Assembly: GCF_009856415.1 (NCBI RefSeq)
Contig: NZ_WMEZ01000008.1
Coordinates: 62,001 to 126,000, forward strand
Direction of reading: 5' to 3'
Length of the DNA: 64,000 bases
Source of the DNA: Halobacillus litoralis
GTDB taxonomy: Bacteria > Bacillota > Bacilli > Bacillales > Halobacillaceae
Part shown: one piece after another, positions 1 to 8,524 of the stretch
Layout: each line of letters opens with the position of its first letter
Numbering within the stretch: position 1 is the first letter of the stretch
Program-made: the position numbers and the translations under genes
The notes under the pieces: model-generated
Told to the model about the DNA's origin: nothing
Seen by the model: only the letters and a program-made list of their open reading frames with translations
Databases searched by the model: none

Positions 1-1122
1 GATGACACCAGCAATGACACCTTTAGACAGGTCATGCGTTTGTACTACTGTACCAACGGTTACGACCATGACGATACTGTCTGTAATGGGAGTCTTTTTG
101 AAGCGTGTCAGCGAGCTCCAATCAAATGTTCCGATGGATACCATAATCATGACTCCGACTAGGACCGCCATAGGAATTTGGACGAGAAGATCATTGAATA
201 CAATAATCAGCATCATCATAAATATTCCTGCAACGAGTGTCGACAATCGTCCACGTCCACCTGAGGAGACGTTAATAACGGATTGACCGATCATCGCACA
301 ACCAGCCATTCCACCAAAGAACCCGGAAACCACATTGGCCATTCCTTGTCCTCTGGCTTCTTTATTTTTATCACTCACTGTATCAGTCATATCATCTACG
401 ATTTGTGCAGTTAATAATGATTCAAGTAACCCTACAAAAGCAAGAGCTAGTGAAATAGGGAAAATAATTTGTAGTGTTTCAAACGTCAATGGGATATCTG
501 GTAGTAGAAAAATAGGCAACGTACTGGACAGTTCACCCATATCTCCTACTGTTTTCAATCCAGCTCCTGTGGTGATGGCGATAATTGTCATTACGACAAT
601 AGCCACCAGTGGTGATGGAACAGATTTGGTGAATCTTGGGAGGATATAAATAATAGCTAATGAACCTACTACCATCGCATACATCGCTAATCCTGCCCCT
701 TCAAAATGGACAAGTTGTGATGAGAAAATAAGAATCGCTAGAGCATTCACAAAACCAATCATGACAGATCTAGGAATGAACTTCATAAGCTGTCCAATTT
801 TTAATGCGCCTAGTGTAAACTGTAAAATCCCCGTCAAAATCGTAGCAGCCAGTAAATACTCCAAACCATGGTCCTTGACCAAAGTAACCATCAGGACAGC
901 CATGGCTCCGGTCGCGGCAGAAATCATACCAGGACGACCACCTATAAAAGCAATGACGACAGCGATACAGAAGGAAGCGTACAATCCTACCATGGGGTCG
1001 ACTCCAGCGATGATAGAGAAAGCGATCGCTTCAGGGATGAGTGCCATAGCGACAACCATGCCTGAAAGCACATCGTTTTTTACGTTTCCAAACCATTGTT
1101 GTTTCATTGTTTCTGTGTTCAA
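1..1122 (-). CDS. SulP-family anion transporter, C-terminus cut off by window edge
   Basis: Partial gene: 374 N-terminal residues are present and the frame runs off the left edge, so the last membrane helices and any cytoplasmic STAS domain are missing. The translation is rich in hydrophobic helices. It carries the SulP-type start ([11 protein letters not shown] followed by a [12 protein letters not shown] stretch at about residues 43-75) and the later [16 protein letters not shown] segment. SulP proteins carry sulfate, bicarbonate or other anions across the cell membrane; the substrate here cannot be told. The chosen start is TTG at 1122, 5 nt after GAGGTG; an in-frame ATG at 1107 is the alternative. 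It is transcribed away from the universal stress gene. Confidence 0.85.
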   Translation of the reverse strand, partial: MNTETMKQQWFGNVKNDVLSGMVVAMALIPEAIAFSIIAGVDPMVGLYASFCIAVVIAFIGGRPGMISAATGAMAVLMVTLVKDHGLEYLLAATILTGILQFTLGALKIGQLMKFIPRSVMIGFVNALAILIFSSQLVHFEGAGLAMYAMVVGSLAIIYILPRFTKSVPSPLVAIVVMTIIAITTGAGLKTVGDMGELSSTLPIFLLPDIPLTFETLQIIFPISLALAFVGLLESLLTAQIVDDMTDTVSDKNKEARGQGMANVVSGFFGGMAGCAMIGQSVINVSSGGRGRLSTLVAGIFMMMLIIVFNDLLVQIPMAVLVGVMIMVSIGTFDWSSLTRFKKTPITDSIVMVVTVGTVVQTHDLSKGVIAGVI

Positions 1123-1404
1123 TTGCGCACCTCTTTCTATTATTTTTGTTTTGTATTGTCCGTGACAATACGGAAATCCGGCAAGAACGATCAGATTATA
1201 TCACCTATAGGGGATATTACATAACCCCATGTAAGCGCATAAATAAATACTTTTCTCTTTTTTTCTCTTTTTATCGCTTGTATAGACCCTAACTATACAA
1301 AATTAATTTTATTGGGTGTTATTTAATGGGAGATTTTTAACCTTTATCATGAATGAAAATGGTAAAATGGAAAAAATAGAGGATGATTGACTGGGGGAAT
1401 TCTA
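1123..1404. other. Divergent intergenic region between SulP gene and usp gene
   Basis: About 280 bases hold the upstream regions of both divergent genes. The stretch is AT-rich. A degenerate cre-like sequence lies at 1230-1243 (TGTAAGCGCATAAA) but misses two consensus positions. I see no hairpin terminator and no convincing small gene. Confidence 0.4.
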
Positions 1405-1824
1405 ATGTATAAGAAAATATTAGTAGCAGCAGATGGATCCAATCACTCCATCCGAACAGCTGAACGCGCTGCCGAGCTTGCTAATTTACAAGGGGACGGT
1501 GAAATTACAATCGTTTATGTGATTGATAGCGAACAGTCGAAGTCAGATGTCTTATCTGAAGGTGATCAAGGCATGGTGGAACAGCGTCGGCATCAGAGAT
1601 TGAAACCAATTGAAGAAATCTTTCAACAGAAAAATGCTTCTTATCAAATAAAAATTCAACATGGCGAACCAGGTCCAACGATCGTTAATTATGCAAATGA
1701 AAATAACTTTGATCTTGTAGTCATTGGAAGTAGAGGTTTGAACACCCTTCAGGAAATGGTATTAGGAAGTGTAAGCCATAAAGTGGCGAAGAGAGCGAAG
1801 TGTCCAGTCATGATTGTGAAATGA
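1405..1824 (+). CDS. Universal stress protein, UspA family
   Basis: A 139-residue protein of normal UspA length. It opens with KKILVAADGS (strand 1 and the ATP-binding aspartate) and has the nucleotide-binding glycine motif GSRGLNTLQEMVLGSVSHKV at about residues 108-127, followed by AKCPVMIVK at the C-terminus. Usp proteins are cytoplasmic nucleotide-binding stress proteins of mostly unknown biochemical role; the intact motif suggests the ATP-binding subclass. The start is ATG 1405 behind GGGGG at about 1393-1397; a TTG at 1387 would add six residues but lacks a good ribosome-binding site. The zinc-ribbon gene follows 35 nt downstream, so the two may be cotranscribed. Confidence 0.9.
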   Translation: MYKKILVAADGSNHSIRTAERAAELANLQGDGEITIVYVIDSEQSKSDVLSEGDQGMVEQRRHQRLKPIEEIFQQKNASYQIKIQHGEPGPTIVNYANENNFDLVVIGSRGLNTLQEMVLGSVSHKVAKRAKCPVMIVK

Positions 1825-1859
1825 TGTTCATTATCATCTAGAAGGGAGAGGTATATTGA

Positions 1860-2066
1860 ATGAGTGATCAAGGCTGTATTAAATGTGGAAGTACAGATGC
1901 AGGAAAAAAGGATGTATCTATGACAGGATCAGGTCTATCAAAAATGATGGATGTACAAAACAATAAATTCACTGTCGTTTACTGCAAAAACTGCGGGTAC
2001 TCGGAATTTTATAATCAAAATGCTTCCAAAGCCGGTAACATTCTTGACTTTTTCTTCGGAGGCTAA
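1860..2066 (+). CDS. Small zinc-ribbon protein (DUF2082-like)
   Basis: A 68-residue protein with two CxxC knuckles, C6/C9 (CIKC) and C42/C45 (CKNC), separated by a basic/polar stretch and ending in DFFFGG. This layout fits the family of predicted nucleic-acid-binding zinc-ribbon proteins (DUF2082 type). No catalytic motif is seen. Start ATG 1860 follows the ribosome-binding site GGGAGAGG. A terminator hairpin closes the transcript at 2090-2114. The nucleic-acid-binding role is inferred from the family only. Confidence 0.8.
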   Translation: MSDQGCIKCGSTDAGKKDVSMTGSGLSKMMDVQNNKFTVVYCKNCGYSEFYNQNASKAGNILDFFFGG

Positions 2067-2089
2067 ATACCAATTGAAATATGGTGGGA

Positions 2090-2119
2090 AGCTCTGAGTT
2101 TGTTACTCAGAGCTTTTAT
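2090..2119 (+). terminator. Rho-independent terminator after zinc-ribbon gene
   Basis: A perfect 10-bp stem AGCTCTGAGT/ACTCAGAGCT with the 5-nt loop TTGTT is followed by a short T-rich stretch. It lies between the convergent zinc-ribbon gene and ABC permease gene. Confidence 0.75.
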
Positions 2120-2123
2120 CTAT

Positions 2124-3758
2124 TCAAAGGATCTTATAGTATTTTTTTTGGACCATACGATTCAGGGAATATTGGATGACCGCAGTGATGATCAACAAGA
2201 TAAAGATCAGTACACTGCTCACCGTCCAAATCCCTTCCAAGCCACTATTCCACAAAATAAGAATGACAATCCCGAAGACCGCAACTTCCAGTGCTAGAGG
2301 AACAATTCCAATAAACCTTCCTTTAAATACTTCTCTTTCATCCGTCCAATTCAGCTTTGGACTGTACAAGTCAATCATAAGCCCAGCAATGCTGGCGACC
2401 CAGCCTGTAATCAATGAAATCACAAACCAGAGCAGCCATATGATAAAAGGCACTTTAAGGACAATTAATGCGGCTAAGCTCAGAAGTAGTATGGAAAGTA
2501 AATTCATGAAAAAAGAAACGAGCAATTTGCTTAAGATGACCGTTGATGATGGGATCGGCAAGTATAAATGGTTGAACCAGCTCTTTCCATCTCTAGAAAC
2601 AGAAGAGAAGGATGCAGGGTTGATTCCTAGTGCGACCACTGTAAGTCCGAACATCCCTAGAATAACTTTTTTTCCTTCAATCACATTGAGCTGCGTGCCC
2701 CAGCCCGTCAGAGGTCCATTGGGGTCCAGCATGATGATAATAATCAAAAATACAGGGAAGAAAAGGCTTTGGACGACTATTTGTGTGAAGAAAGTGGGCG
2801 TCCGAAAGATGATTCGCATTTCTTTTTTCCACAAGCTCATGAGTATAGATTGCTGCTTCACGTGCTTTTGAACTTTCTCTTCGTCGAATTCGCTCCGCTT
2901 TCCTCCAGATAACCCCAAGACTCCTTTGAAGTAGAATTTCTGTCCGATTGTGAGGAATAACAGGATTGCCCCCAGCGATAAAACGACAAACAGGAGAAAG
3001 TAAAAAAGTCCAGTCCAAGACCCTATTTCAGTCAGTGCAATACTACTGAAATAAGCAGTCGGGAAGAATTTCGTTACAAGTTCAAGAAGAGCGTTTTGCT
3101 GTGTTAACATTTCGGCAACGTTACTTGTTCCTGAATCCAAACGTACCAATACATTGATTCCGATGGCAAAGACAAATCCAAGGAGCCCGACGAGAACCTT
3201 CGTACGATCTTTATTTTTCGATATATTAGCAAATCGCATGATAAACATTAAGACGATAGCAGTTAAAACGAAAGGAATGAGGGGCGTCAATGCCCAAATT
3301 ATTAACGCCAATAAGTAATAAAGGGCTCCAGCCCCGCTATGTAACCCATAAAATACGAGGGAAGGAAGCAGCAAAATCGTATTCAAACCGTACAACGATA
3401 GAAATGGAACTGCAGACTTTCCAAATAAAATTTGATACGGTTGAAAAGGTAAAGAAATAAAGGACTCCACATCTTCAGCGAAGTAAAAAGAACTGAGGAC
3501 GGTTCCAATACTTGTGAAACAGAAAATAAAAGTCATCATCACAAACAATAATCCGAGAATGACCCCTTCATTTCCTAGTGGTTCTAGGGCAGCGTACATG
3601 TTACCAATGATCCCTTGAATAAAAAACAATATGAGCAGGCCGAAAGGGATCATCATTAAACCAATCATGATATATCCGAATTTTTCCATGCTGCTTTTGT
3701 TAGCCATAGACAACTGCATTTTAACCATGACCCGCATCAATTTCCACGCTTTACTCAT
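2124..3758 (-). CDS. ABC-2 type exporter, permease subunit
   Basis: A 544-residue polytopic membrane protein with roughly a dozen hydrophobic segments, several in a cluster from residue 25 to 250 and a second cluster from about 310 to the end. A basic C-terminus (NRMVQKKYYKIL) is visible. It overlaps the end of the upstream ATPase gene by 8 nt, so it is translationally coupled and almost certainly its membrane partner. The family and substrate are not recognisable; the pair resembles export systems of the ABC-2 class. A role in peptide, drug or lipid export is inference only. Confidence 0.75.
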   Translation of the reverse strand: MSKAWKLMRVMVKMQLSMANKSSMEKFGYIMIGLMMIPFGLLILFFIQGIIGNMYAALEPLGNEGVILGLLFVMMTFIFCFTSIGTVLSSFYFAEDVESFISLPFQPYQILFGKSAVPFLSLYGLNTILLLPSLVFYGLHSGAGALYYLLALIIWALTPLIPFVLTAIVLMFIMRFANISKNKDRTKVLVGLLGFVFAIGINVLVRLDSGTSNVAEMLTQQNALLELVTKFFPTAYFSSIALTEIGSWTGLFYFLLFVVLSLGAILLFLTIGQKFYFKGVLGLSGGKRSEFDEEKVQKHVKQQSILMSLWKKEMRIIFRTPTFFTQIVVQSLFFPVFLIIIIMLDPNGPLTGWGTQLNVIEGKKVILGMFGLTVVALGINPASFSSVSRDGKSWFNHLYLPIPSSTVILSKLLVSFFMNLLSILLLSLAALIVLKVPFIIWLLWFVISLITGWVASIAGLMIDLYSPKLNWTDEREVFKGRFIGIVPLALEVAVFGIVILILWNSGLEGIWTVSSVLIFILLIITAVIQYSLNRMVQKKYYKIL

Positions 3759-4473
3759 TTTGCGTCAGCTCCAGGAACAATTGCTCCAGATTATCATCAT
3801 CTTTGAATTGCTGTCTCATTTCAGCCATATTCCCCTTGAATTGCACATGACCATTGTTAATGATAGCGACTTCATCACACAACTGTTCTACTACTTCTAA
3901 AACATGGGTGGAAAAAAAGACGATTTTCCCTCTTTTGGCATGATCGCGCATCATTTCCTTTAAGGTGTAGGAAGACTTCGGATCCAACCCTGTTAGCGGT
4001 TCATCCAAAATCCATACATCTGGATCGTGAAGCAGGACACCGCTGACGACAATTTTTTGCCTCATTCCATGAGAGTAGGTTTGAATATGGTCATTCAAAG
4101 CCTCATAAATGCCGAAACTTTTTGTTAAGTGTTCAATCTTTTCTTTTCTTATATCCTTAGGAACTTCGAATACATCAGCAATGAAATTCAAATATTCAAT
4201 TCCTTTTAACCTGAGAAAAATGTCTGAACGATCAGGGACATACCCAAATTGATGCTTTGCCTTCATCGGTTCTTTCGAGACATCGATGCCATTCATTATG
4301 ATCGAACCTTCATCAATGGGCAAAATCCCTGTCATCATCTTGATCGTTGTTGATTTTCCAGCCCCATTCGGACCAAGGAACCCGAAGATTTTCCCATCTG
4401 GAACAGAAAGATCGAGGTCTTTGACTGCTTGCTTTCCTGCGAAGCTTTTAGAGATACGATTAATTTCTATCAT
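3751..4473 (-). CDS. ABC transporter ATP-binding protein
   Basis: A 240-residue nucleotide-binding subunit. Visible motifs are Walker A GPNGAGKST at residues 34-42, Q-loop region FGYVPDR, signature YSHGMRQK, Walker B VWILDEPLTGLD and the switch histidine in FFSTHV. The start ATG 4473 has a weak site (GGGTGAAA) close upstream. It is first in a two-gene operon with the permease. ABC-2 exporter ATPases of this size (about 230-310 residues) power export or self-immunity systems; the substrate is unknown. Repeat element copy 1 begins about 100 nt upstream. Confidence 0.88.
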   Translation of the reverse strand: MIEINRISKSFAGKQAVKDLDLSVPDGKIFGFLGPNGAGKSTTIKMMTGILPIDEGSIIMNGIDVSKEPMKAKHQFGYVPDRSDIFLRLKGIEYLNFIADVFEVPKDIRKEKIEHLTKSFGIYEALNDHIQTYSHGMRQKIVVSGVLLHDPDVWILDEPLTGLDPKSSYTLKEMMRDHAKRGKIVFFSTHVLEVVEQLCDEVAIINNGHVQFKGNMAEMRQQFKDDDNLEQLFLELTQNE

Positions 4474-4579
4474 ATTTTCACCCTTTACCTAAGTTGCTTT
4501 CCTCATTTCTATACGAAAGAGAAGGGAACAATGTTTCATTATTCCCACACTCCCTTGGATATTAATTTCCTCTGGTTAT

Positions 4580-5124
4580 TGAAGTATATGGCAGGATTGT
4601 GGAAGACTCAGTTTCGAGATGTTTCGTGGTTCGTTATCGTGTTGAGCGCCAGGGGTGGCTGGGAAGCTACTCGCTTTCCTGTGGGGGACGTGGTGAGCTT
4701 CCTCGGACTTCGTCCTGCGTGATCTCACCTAACTCCTTCTCCCACGGGAGTCTCGCAGCTTCCCAACCCCCCCATTCGAGGTATGTGAAAAACGAACCTC
4801 TGTACCAAGTTGGAAGGTCTTCCACTACCACACATTTGAGGTGTAATGAGCTCTGGATCAAGCTTTTACGTACTTTGGAGGTGTTTTAATCATCCACTTC
4901 CCTCAACCATACATGCTCCCCTTTTAGAAGTGGTTTCGAGACACTTATAAGGTAAAGGGGCGGAGGGAAACGGTGAGACTCCTATGGGACGTGTGGGACA
5001 GGTGAGACCCCGGAAGGCGTAGCCTGAGGAGGCTCACCGCCCGCCCCATGGAAAGCGAACCTTTTCCCGGAGCCCCTAGTACCAACAATTGTCTCGAAAC
5101 TGAGTCTTCAAGTAAAGGGAGCTT
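4580..5124. repeat. TIR repeat element, copy 1 (about 545 bp)
   Basis: The gap between the ABC operon and the GNAT gene is filled by one element. Perfect 18-bp terminal inverted repeats GAAGACTCAGTTTCGAGA lie at 4602-4619 and, inverted, at 5092-5109. Inside are module A (4651-4773; GGGAAGC arms pairing with GCTTCCC, a GGACTTCGTCC hairpin near the tip) and module B (4951-5078; GGTGAG/CTCACC stem enclosing AGGCGTAGCCT). The outer flanks are TGGCAGG on the left and GGGAGCTTA on the right. Reading frames across it are by-products. The same element recurs at 22.0, 31.2, 40.7 and 47.2 kb. Confidence 0.85.
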
Positions 5125-5144
5125 AAGTGGAATTGTCGTATAGC

Positions 5145-5645
5145 TTATAAGAAGAGGACCATGTGATCTTCGTCTAAATAGCGATCGGGTAACTTGATGG
5201 CTTTTTCTTCTGTGCCGTACGTATGGAAGCCAAGCTTTTTATACAACTCACGTGCTGGATGATTATCAGTGACCACGCTCAAGTGAAGCACTTCCAGCTC
5301 GATCGCATATGCAAATTGAATCAACTCTTTGATTAAGAGTTCTGCGCCACCTTTTCGTCTATGATCTTTGTTTATGTACATGGCTAAGACGGAAGCTTTG
5401 TGGGAAAACTTTGGGTGGGTTTCTCTCACTAAAGTGACGACACCTGCGAGCGTCTCCTCTACAAATAGCCCGAACGTGCGGGCGGTCTCACTTTCCAGCC
5501 TTTGTGATATCGTATTGATTGGATCAGGCCTTTGTTTTTCCTGTTCATATGTAGTGATAAAAGCATCAGGGTTAGTTAGTAGGGCTTCTAGTCTTAAATG
5601 ATAATATTCTTTAGCATCCGCTTGATTCAATTCGCGTACTTGCAT
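5145..5645 (-). CDS. GNAT-family N-acetyltransferase
   Basis: A 166-residue protein of typical GNAT length. It starts with MQVRELNQADAKEYYHLRLEA, a common GNAT opening. The acetyl-CoA-binding motif A is VLAMYINKDHRRKGGAELLI (R-R-K-G-G-A loop), followed by a motif B segment LGFHTYG. Such enzymes move an acetyl group from acetyl-CoA to an amine; the acceptor is unknown. The start is fixed by AAGGAGGTC eight bases upstream. It is a single gene, facing away from maa and next to repeat copy 1. Confidence 0.85.
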   Translation of the reverse strand: MQVRELNQADAKEYYHLRLEALLTNPDAFITTYEQEKQRPDPINTISQRLESETARTFGLFVEETLAGVVTLVRETHPKFSHKASVLAMYINKDHRRKGGAELLIKELIQFAYAIELEVLHLSVVTDNHPARELYKKLGFHTYGTEEKAIKLPDRYLDEDHMVLFL

Positions 5646-5732
5646 AAAAATGACCTCCTTCGGTTGTTCCTAGACTAGCGAAAAACTATGGTAAAGTAAA
5701 GAGAGAACGTATTTAATGAATGAGGTGATCTC

Positions 5733-6287
5733 ATGACTGAAAAGGAAAAGATGCTGGCAGGCGAATTGTATAAATCCTGGGACGAAGAGTTGACGATGGA
5801 ACGGTCTCGCGCTAAACAACTGACGTATCAATTGAACCAGACGAAAGATACAGAGGACCATTATCGTAAGCAGCTGATTCAAGACCTTTTTGGTACGATT
5901 GAAGGGGAGATGGGACTCGAACCCCCATTTTATTGTGATTATGGTTACAATATTCATGTAGGTGACGGCTTTTTCGCTAATTACAACTGTGTATTTCTGG
6001 ATGTCTGTGAGATTCGCATCGGAAAAAGAGTGTTGATCGGTCCGAATGTCCAACTGTACACCGCCACTCATCCAATGGATCGTGAGACAAGGGCGAGTGG
6101 ATTAGAGTCAGGCAGACCGATTATCATTGGGGATGATGTATGGATCGGAGGAAGTGCTGTCATCAACCCTGGAGTGACCATTGGAGAGAACGTCGTAGTT
6201 GGCTCAGGGGCAGTGGTGACGAAGGATGTTCCCCCAAATGTGTTTGTAGCTGGAAACCCTGCAAAGCAAGTTCGAAAGGTAGACTGA
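5733..6287 (+). CDS. maa: Sugar O-acetyltransferase, maltose acetyltransferase type
   Basis: A 184-residue hexapeptide-repeat (left-handed beta-helix) acyltransferase. The N-terminal Mac domain begins MTEKEKMLAGELY. The catalytic histidine is H113 in the TATHPMD motif, and repeats such as IIIGDDVWIGGSAVINPGV run to the end. It acetylates the 6-position of glucose, maltose or related sugars from acetyl-CoA, possibly to detoxify non-metabolised sugars (family knowledge). Size and motifs match Maa of Bacillus closely. The ribosome-binding site GAGGTG precedes ATG 5733. Confidence 0.9.
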   Translation: MTEKEKMLAGELYKSWDEELTMERSRAKQLTYQLNQTKDTEDHYRKQLIQDLFGTIEGEMGLEPPFYCDYGYNIHVGDGFFANYNCVFLDVCEIRIGKRVLIGPNVQLYTATHPMDRETRASGLESGRPIIIGDDVWIGGSAVINPGVTIGENVVVGSGAVVTKDVPPNVFVAGNPAKQVRKVD

Positions 6288-6375
6288 ATTCGAAAGGGTA
6301 GTCGTTCCTCCAATTTTTCGTTATCATACTAGAGGATGCATGCATACGTAATAGAAAGAAGAGAGGATTGAGCAA

Positions 6376-7131
6376 ATGATCAAACGTAAGAGTCAAAGAG
6401 AAATCGAAAAGATGCACGAGGCAGGGAAGCTTCTTGCGAGTGTTCATAAACAATTGCGCACATTCATTAAACCAGGCGTAACTACGATGGAGATCGAAAA
6501 TTTCGTTGAAAAGTACTTAGCTGAACGTGGAGCTACTGGAGAGCAGAAAGGCTACCAGGGATATGAATTCACTACATGTGCTTCTATTAATGATGAAATC
6601 TGTCACGGGTTCCCACGCCAAGAACAGCTGAAGGAAGGCGACATCGTGACCATCGATATGGTCGTTAACTTAAATGGCTTTCTTGCTGATTCTGCCTGGA
6701 CGCACGCCGTAGGAGAGATTAGTGAAGAAGCTCAAAAATTGATGGATGTCACGAAAACTTCTCTTTATAAAGGGATTGAGCAAGCCGTTCCTGGGAAGCG
6801 CATCGGCGATATCGGTCATGCCATTCAGTCATATGCAGAAGGGGAAGGTTATTCTGTAGTTCGTGATTTTACAGGGCACGGAATTGGTGATTCGATTCAT
6901 GAAGATCCTTATATTCCTCATTTTGGTGCTGCTGGAAAAGGAGCCCGTTTGAAAGAGGGCATGGTCATAACAATTGAACCAATGATTAATATTGGTGCAT
7001 GGGGAAGCCAGATGGATGAAAACAACTGGACCGCACGTACCACCGACGGTTCGCTTTCTGCACAATATGAGCATACCGTTGCCATTACAAAAGAAGGTCC
7101 GATCATTCTTACCGAGCAGGACGAAGAATAA
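6376..7131 (+). CDS. map: Methionine aminopeptidase, type I
   Basis: A 251-residue cytoplasmic metalloprotease that removes the initiator methionine from new proteins. All five metal ligands are present: D94, D105, H168, E201 and E232, and the substrate-contact H78 is in CHGF. The gene stands alone and not in the ribosomal-protein/secY region, so it may be the second, non-essential copy seen in Bacillus (YflG type); that is inference from context. Start ATG 6376 follows GAGAGG. A strong terminator follows at 7138-7168. Confidence 0.92.
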   Translation: MIKRKSQREIEKMHEAGKLLASVHKQLRTFIKPGVTTMEIENFVEKYLAERGATGEQKGYQGYEFTTCASINDEICHGFPRQEQLKEGDIVTIDMVVNLNGFLADSAWTHAVGEISEEAQKLMDVTKTSLYKGIEQAVPGKRIGDIGHAIQSYAEGEGYSVVRDFTGHGIGDSIHEDPYIPHFGAAGKGARLKEGMVITIEPMINIGAWGSQMDENNWTARTTDGSLSAQYEHTVAITKEGPIILTEQDEE

Positions 7132-7137
7132 GCAAAA

Positions 7138-7168
7138 AAGAAGGCTCTCTAATGAGCCTTCTTTTTTT
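7138..7168 (+). terminator. Terminator after map
   Basis: Stem AAGAAGGCTC/GAGCCTTCTT with a 6-nt loop and a run of seven T residues. Confidence 0.9.
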
Positions 7169-7220
7169 GTTGAAGAATATGTCAGGATCTTGGAAAAAGG
7201 TTGTTGGTTTAGGTAATAAA

Positions 7221-7250
7221 AAAAACTCCCCTGTGAAAGGGGAGTTTTTT
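7221..7250 (-). terminator. Terminator after csp
   Basis: Stem ACTCCCC/GGGGAGT flanked by A and T tracts, placed just past the csp stop codon; the A tract reads as U on the minus strand. The T tract on the plus side makes it potentially bidirectional. Confidence 0.85.
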
Positions 7251-7258
7251 ATACGTTC

Positions 7259-7456
7259 TTATTTTTGAACGTTAGCTGCTTGTGGTCCACGCTGACCTTC
7301 TTCAATTTCGAAAGTTACAACTTGTCCTTCTTCAAGAGACTTGAAACCTTCTTCTTGAATAGCAGAGAAGTGTACGAAGACGTCGTCTTGACCTTCTACT
7401 TCGATAAATCCAAAACCTTTTTCTGCGTTAAACCATTTTACTGTACCTTCAACCAT
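7259..7456 (-). CDS. Cold shock protein, CspA family
   Basis: A 65-residue single cold-shock domain. RNP1 KGFGFIEV and RNP2 VFVHF are intact, and the end [10 protein letters not shown] is typical of Bacillus Csp proteins. It binds single-stranded RNA and DNA and acts as an RNA chaperone. The start is ATG 7456 behind AGGAGGTAACGT; the frame is open 57 nt further upstream but without support. The leader is long, as usual for cold-shock genes. Which paralogue (cspB, C or D) it is cannot be decided from the window. Confidence 0.95.
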   Translation of the reverse strand: MVEGTVKWFNAEKGFGFIEVEGQDDVFVHFSAIQEEGFKSLEEGQVVTFEIEEGQRGPQAANVQK

Positions 7457-7595
7457 GTACGTTACCTCCTGCGTGGAAAAATTCCACATTGTATTACTAT
7501 TCTTGCTCTTCAAGTTCCATCAAGACGACATCTTACGAAACATCTTCTCTTGCATGAATCTGATCGAACAACGAATAATTAACCTTAGTATAACA
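7457..7595 (-). promoter_or_regulatory. csp promoter and long 5' leader
   Basis: An extended -10 element TGTTATACT lies at 7587-7595 on the minus strand, which gives an RNA leader of about 120 nt before the csp ATG. Long structured leaders are the known thermosensor or stability element of cspA-type mRNAs. The -35 is weak, as expected for an extended -10 promoter. Confidence 0.5.
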
Positions 7596-7654
7596 GATGG
7601 CCAAAAGGAATGAAAGCCCTGTGAGGAAAAAGTTTTCCCAACTACTGGGAATGT

Positions 7655-8506
7655 TCATTCCTGAGGCTGAGTGAGATAAGCTTGATTCATTAAGGAAAAT
7701 AGGGACTTTTCTACAATGGCATCCACCTCAGTATTTTGAATACGGGCAAGGTCATAGAGAGGGCGTCCTTGTTCTAATAAATGCTCGACAATGAGATAGC
7801 CTGTGTAATTGGCTTCTTTTTCAAAACCAGAAGCACCTGTGCCTTTCGTAAACGAATAAAGCGCCTCATAATCGGTCCGGTGGAGGTGCGGTTGGATGTT
7901 CATCATGACTCGGTTCGGTTCACGGCTGCATTTTTCTTGTTCCCAGCACAATGGGAAATCGATCATTCCACTCTCTTCCAAAACTTCTTCGGTTGTGTGG
8001 GCCGCCATTCCTTCCTGGAAGATCAACTGCCCTAATGTTCGCGTATGGCTTGGAGCGAGTCCAGATTGAGCGCAGTGGACGACCCGAGTCAATTCTTGAA
8101 TCAATCGTGTCCGGCTTGATGTGAGTTCGACAGGAAAGCAAAGGGTATAATGCTGGTTCTTTTCCATAATGAATGGATCGGTTTCAAACGTTCCCACAAA
8201 AAACATGACGGTCATTCTTACGGGCGAGGTACAGTGAAGGATTTGTTTAATGGATTCAACATACCCATTTACTTCTAAAGGGCCAATATCAAAATATTGA
8301 ATTTTGTCATAGACTTGTTCGTATCTATTCCATGCGTATTCAATCATTTCTTTGGCCAGCTGACCTTGCTGATAGCCGGGTGGGGTGTAGGGAAAAGCAT
8401 ATTGATCGGTCCATAATTCATAGCGTTTGTGCAGCGGTGTTAGAGAGGCTTGGTCATAAAACGTTAGAAAACGATCCAACATTTGTTTGCATTTGACATC
8501 ATCCAT
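7655..8506 (-). CDS. Conserved hypothetical protein, possibly zincin-like (DUF2268-type) without intact metal site
   Basis: A 283-residue soluble protein that I do not recognise firmly. The layout (N-terminal helices, a central 'MFFVGTFETDPF' strand, then a helix TRVVHCAQSGL where a HExxH helix would sit, then an EGMAAH segment) resembles the predicted Zn-dependent protease family of YjaZ/DUF2268. The HExxH motif is not intact: only a single histidine is seen at the expected helix. No signal peptide or membrane segment is present. The start ATG 8506 follows GGAGGGATC. It is followed closely (18 nt upstream) by the alpha/beta hydrolase gene on the same strand, so the two probably form an operon. 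Confidence 0.55.
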   Translation of the reverse strand: MDDVKCKQMLDRFLTFYDQASLTPLHKRYELWTDQYAFPYTPPGYQQGQLAKEMIEYAWNRYEQVYDKIQYFDIGPLEVNGYVESIKQILHCTSPVRMTVMFFVGTFETDPFIMEKNQHYTLCFPVELTSSRTRLIQELTRVVHCAQSGLAPSHTRTLGQLIFQEGMAAHTTEEVLEESGMIDFPLCWEQEKCSREPNRVMMNIQPHLHRTDYEALYSFTKGTGASGFEKEANYTGYLIVEHLLEQGRPLYDLARIQNTEVDAIVEKSLFSLMNQAYLTQPQE

Positions 8507-8524
8507 GATGATCCCTCCGAATGT

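Noticed and set aside
2-1165. Plus-strand open frames opposite the SulP gene
   Set aside because: The minus strand encodes a clear SulP transporter across the same interval; the plus frames are shadows.
1230-1243. cre-like sequence upstream of SulP/usp
   Set aside because: Two conserved positions do not match; listed only in the intergenic note.
4599-4889. Open frames across repeat copy 1
   Set aside because: They lie wholly in the TIR element, lack start sites, and the same frames appear broken in the other copies.
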